A stretch of DNA of 64,000 bases, from NCBI GenBank assembly GCA_036245805.1, contig BTRK01000005.1, positions 21,800,984 through 21,864,983 of the forward strand, written 5' to 3'. The DNA is from Pristionchus mayeri (lineage: Eukaryota > Nematoda > Chromadorea > Rhabditida > Neodiplogasteridae). The notes below the pieces were generated by a model. That model saw only the letters and a program-made list of their open reading frames with translations. It did no database searches and was not told the DNA's origin. Every line of letters begins with the position of its first letter. Within the stretch, counting starts at the first letter, position 1. The position numbers and the translations under genes are program-made. Positions 60,949 through 64,000 of this stretch are shown here, piece after piece.

Positions 60949-61507
60949 CTAGGGTGGGGAAAACGACTCTCGGATAACCGAGGTTGTTTATCTCTACTTG
61001 CGGATGAGACAGGGAGTTTATGGCCTCCATCTCGTCGGATGACTCCCTCCCTCTTACTCTCGGATGAATCGCTTTTTATGTGATCCGAATCCTATCCGAG
61101 AGGTTTCCTCAGCTCTCCTTGGGACAAATGGAATAATTTCAGGGCCATTGAATCAGCTCGCCGAGAGCACGAAAGATATGCCAAATTGGTGTACAAATTC
61201 AAAGTTAGAAAATTTTCGAGAGAGCGCCTGTGGAGAGAGCGGTAGATAAACGAGAAAGATAGTCCCAGAAAGTGTCAGAGGGTTTGAATTAACACATTAT
61301 TTTCACGTTCTGATCGAACTGATTCCAATGATATCAAATTTAACTTATTTGGTGCACGGAGAGCTGAGAAAACCTCTCGGAAAGGTTTCGGATCAGAGGG
61401 GAAAACGACTCATCTGCTCTCAAGCGGAGTAATAAACGAGGGAGGCGCTCTGATCCGAGGTCACGAGTCTAAAAAGCGATTCGAAGAGTAATTTTTGCCA
61501 CCCTAGT
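60949..61507. mobile_element. MITE with CTAGGGTGG ends
   Basis: AACTAGGGTGGGGAAAACG at the left and TTTTTGCCACCCTAGT at the right, with inner mirrored blocks (CTATCCGAGAGGTTTCCTC against AAAACCTCTCGGAAAGG). No coding frame. Confidence 0.7.
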
Positions 61508-62450
61508 ATGAACCATTGATGTGCTCAGAAAGGATACGGTTTCCAAAACGCGTAAACCCAGCCCTCGGGGTGCCGACAACCGCCAGTTGCAGCGCTTACG
61601 GGCGGAGGCTCTAAAACTGCCCTAGGCCAGCCCAAAAACGCATTTTTGTGCCTAGGAATTCTGTTGATGGCCTCCCCCCTCGGCTGCAAAACTGACCGGG
61701 AGCTGCCGGATTTACGCATTTCTGAGAATCCAAACCCTTCCCTTAAAGAGTACTGCGCTTAAGGAGGCACCCACCCCCCCCCCCCCCCCCCCCCCCGCTC
61801 AGGCAGGCCCATTTTTACGTAAACCCGACACCTATTTCCCGTAACACCCCCACCGATACCCTTCTCACTGGTATGAACACAGACAAAATATCTGAAAAAA
61901 ATGTTTTGAAACAAAATTATGAAGTAAGTTTTCTGAAACTGAATTTCTCGTTTTGAATTTTCCGAAAAAGTATTTTCTCGTTTGCTATCTGAAATACATT
62001 ACCACATTTTGTAGTTACTTATTATAGTACTAACAAGGAAATGCCGAGGATAAGTTGGAGTTTTTGTACAAGGCATAGCGTGATCGAAAGAGGATTAAAA
62101 TCGAAGAACTTCCACGTTTTTCATATCTGCTGAGGGCTGGGTGGTAATGAAATTTCGGAACATGCCTGAGAAATGAAAGATTTTACACTCCTCCCAACTA
62201 TCAGCCAGACATCCACAAAACGTAGTTCTTAGAATTTGATCCTCTCTCGATCCCGCTATGTCAAATCCAAAAACTTCTGTTTACCCTCGCGGCCTTTCCT
62301 TGTAAGTCCGCAGAGAACCGAGTGGACGCGCTTTAAAAAAATATACTTATTGGTATTGGAAAAAGAAAGTCCTTGGAATATCCTCATCAACAAAAATTAT
62401 TTTAAAATTATGACTTAGCCTAAAGCTTGAGTTCATAAATTAGTGGTTAA

Positions 62451-62577
62451 AACTAGGGTTACCCAAAGGATGCCGCGTAGCGATTCGCTACGCGCTCCTC
62501 CGTTATGTTACAATATGCAAGGAAGAGGCACGTATGCATTTGCTACGCGCCGTAGTTTGGCCAACCCTAGTTAAAAC
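62451..62577. mobile_element. Short MITE with AACTAGGGTT ends
   Basis: AACTAGGGTTACCCAAA at the left and TTTGGCCAACCCTAGTT at the right, about 127 bp, with inner GCTACGCGC blocks mirrored. It resembles the previous element's outermost bases. Confidence 0.7.
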
Positions 62578-64000
62578 AAGTTCGGCAAGCCGTAAAAAAC
62601 GAAAAGTTGACGCCGATTGTCGACATCCAGGGCACTTCTGCAGAAGACCGGACCAGGTCAAGGTTGTGTGTTTCGTACCCCTTAGACGTTACTCATCTAA
62701 GGGAGGAATCCATTCTAAGATGGGATGTGTACACATATTTAACCCTAACTTTAACCGCCAAATTATATGGAAAACACTATGAATTAACACTTTTCTCTTG
62801 GTCCGGTCTTCTGCAGAAGTGCCGATATCCAGGTTCGAAATGATATACAGTATACGAACGTTTTTTCCCATTTTTGCGAAAAACCAGCGATGCGGCTTTT
62901 ATATGAAGGTTTCACGTAACTTTGATGGAAGTTATGAACTTTTGAATTTTCAAAATTTCCGGAACCGACTTTTAGCAGTTTTGATATCCCGGTCCTACAA
63001 AGTCAATTGAAGGTTTCTTGACCTTAGATACATTTATCACTAAAGAGGGATAAGATTGAAACACTTGAACAGTTTGTAAAACGGGGTGTCAAATTCCTGC
63101 AATCTCTCAGAAGACCTGATATTATCAAAGGCGGCATGGCGTCATGGTTCTCATCCGAATTAGTGCCGGAAAAAGTCCATTTGCTTAGAACAAAGCTTAG
63201 AATATTTCTCTTAAAAAGTTAATTTTCGACACTGAAATAATCATATTTCGAGGTCGGCGCCGTGGGTCTGCCATATACTAGCATAAATGGAATATCTGAA
63301 AGAGGTTTTACCCGAAAAAATAACCACGTGGTGACTTAATTCATGAGAATGAAGGGAAACTATATAAGAGTTTTCGAGAGTTCACATTTTTGTTCAACTT
63401 GTACCATGTACGAAATTACGGTAAACTCGCTTTATGAGCTAAATTCGTAAAGCAAAGCGGCGGAAGGTATGATTTCGAACCTTTGAAATATTAAACAAAT
63501 ATTTTAATATCTAAATGCGCAAAAGAAACAAAGAATACTTCGGGAACATTGCTTTGCTGACCCATTTCACTTACTACTGTTCCGTCGCTCCATCAATCCT
63601 CATCATCATCCACGATAATCATAATAAGCAAAATTTTAGAGATTTCATATTTTTGTCCAACGCCAGCTTACCTTAGGATTTGATCGACTCTTACATTCCT
63701 AGAGAAGCTATAGACCCGTCCAATCATCAAAATGATTGCCACCATGCGAGAATATAACAACAATATCTCATAATTTGCCCTCAGGGCATGAACAAAATAA
63801 CTTTCTCGCATGATAATTTTTGAAATTCACAACTGTGGAATGTTCAAGATGTATTGTGTAGATAAGCTCTCCTCATCGAACAGGGACTGAATTGGTAAAG
63901 GAGCTCCACAAAAATAAATGCCTTTTCATGTACCGCAATTCAAAATGATTATCACGGATCTCCTGTAAAAATGCAGGAACCGATGCGACAGAAAAAAAAT

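Larger units (their letters stand above)
60535..64000. other. Gene-free right end
   Basis: No supported coding exon. Contains a hairpin (60738-60882), MITEs (60949-61507, 62451-62577), a palindromic piece around GGCACTTCTGCAGAAGACC (62617-62845), a C homopolymer near 61772-61796, and a foldback-family terminus at 63952-63996. Confidence 0.55.

Overview
This is a eukaryotic, invertebrate window. Introns are mostly 38-57 nt, coding exons are short, and the recognisable proteins are metazoan: afadin, an ADAR-family protein, a MYT1-type zinc finger, mitochondrial carrier SLC25A42, a LysM/TM protein and headcase. The first three correspond to C. elegans afd-1, adr-1 and ztf-11. Two start codons sit directly behind splice-acceptor-like AGs, as expected for spliced-leader trans-splicing. 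A nematode, or another small-intron ecdysozoan, is the best guess; the species is not identified. All exon models were built by hand from reading frame, splice signals and family knowledge.

Layout. 97-6327 (-): afadin homologue, 23 exons seen, running off the left edge. 6328-9063: divergent intergenic region with repeats. 9064-24612 (+): an ADAR-family gene (adr-1-like), 24 exons and about 796 aa, with four dsRNA-binding domains and a deaminase domain whose catalytic residues are gone. Two of its introns are filled by very large inverted repeats and a third by an 18-copy 33-bp minisatellite. 24902-26259 (+): ztf-11/MYT1 homologue only 289 nt downstream. 26260-29374: TIR element and a decayed mariner. 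29375-38914: a 5'-truncated, shattered ATP synthase alpha (atp-1) copy. It is broken by a CR1/Jockey-like retrotransposon (itself carrying a 1-kb palindrome) and by a 5'-truncated RTE element whose 5' part, with atp-1 intron and exon ends, is tandemly repeated four times (period 1486 bp). 41256-44584: 51 copies of a 65-bp repeat that is a piece of an atp-1 exon. 44737-45304 (-): small C2H2 protein. 46579-48589 (+): SLC25A42. 48805-49726 (-): LYSMD3/4-like protein, convergent with it. 49727-58306: MITEs and foldback elements without a recognised gene. 58307-59528 (-): headcase. 59937 to about 60534 (-): 3' part of an unrecognised gene. 60535-64000: repeats only.

Themes. The most notable gene is the apparently catalytically dead ADAR, whose own pre-mRNA must contain kilobase-scale dsRNA. 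The most notable structural feature is the dismantling and amplification of an atp-1 copy. About one third of the acceptors needed to keep frame end in GAG or AAG rather than CAG or TAG, which is unusual if it holds up.
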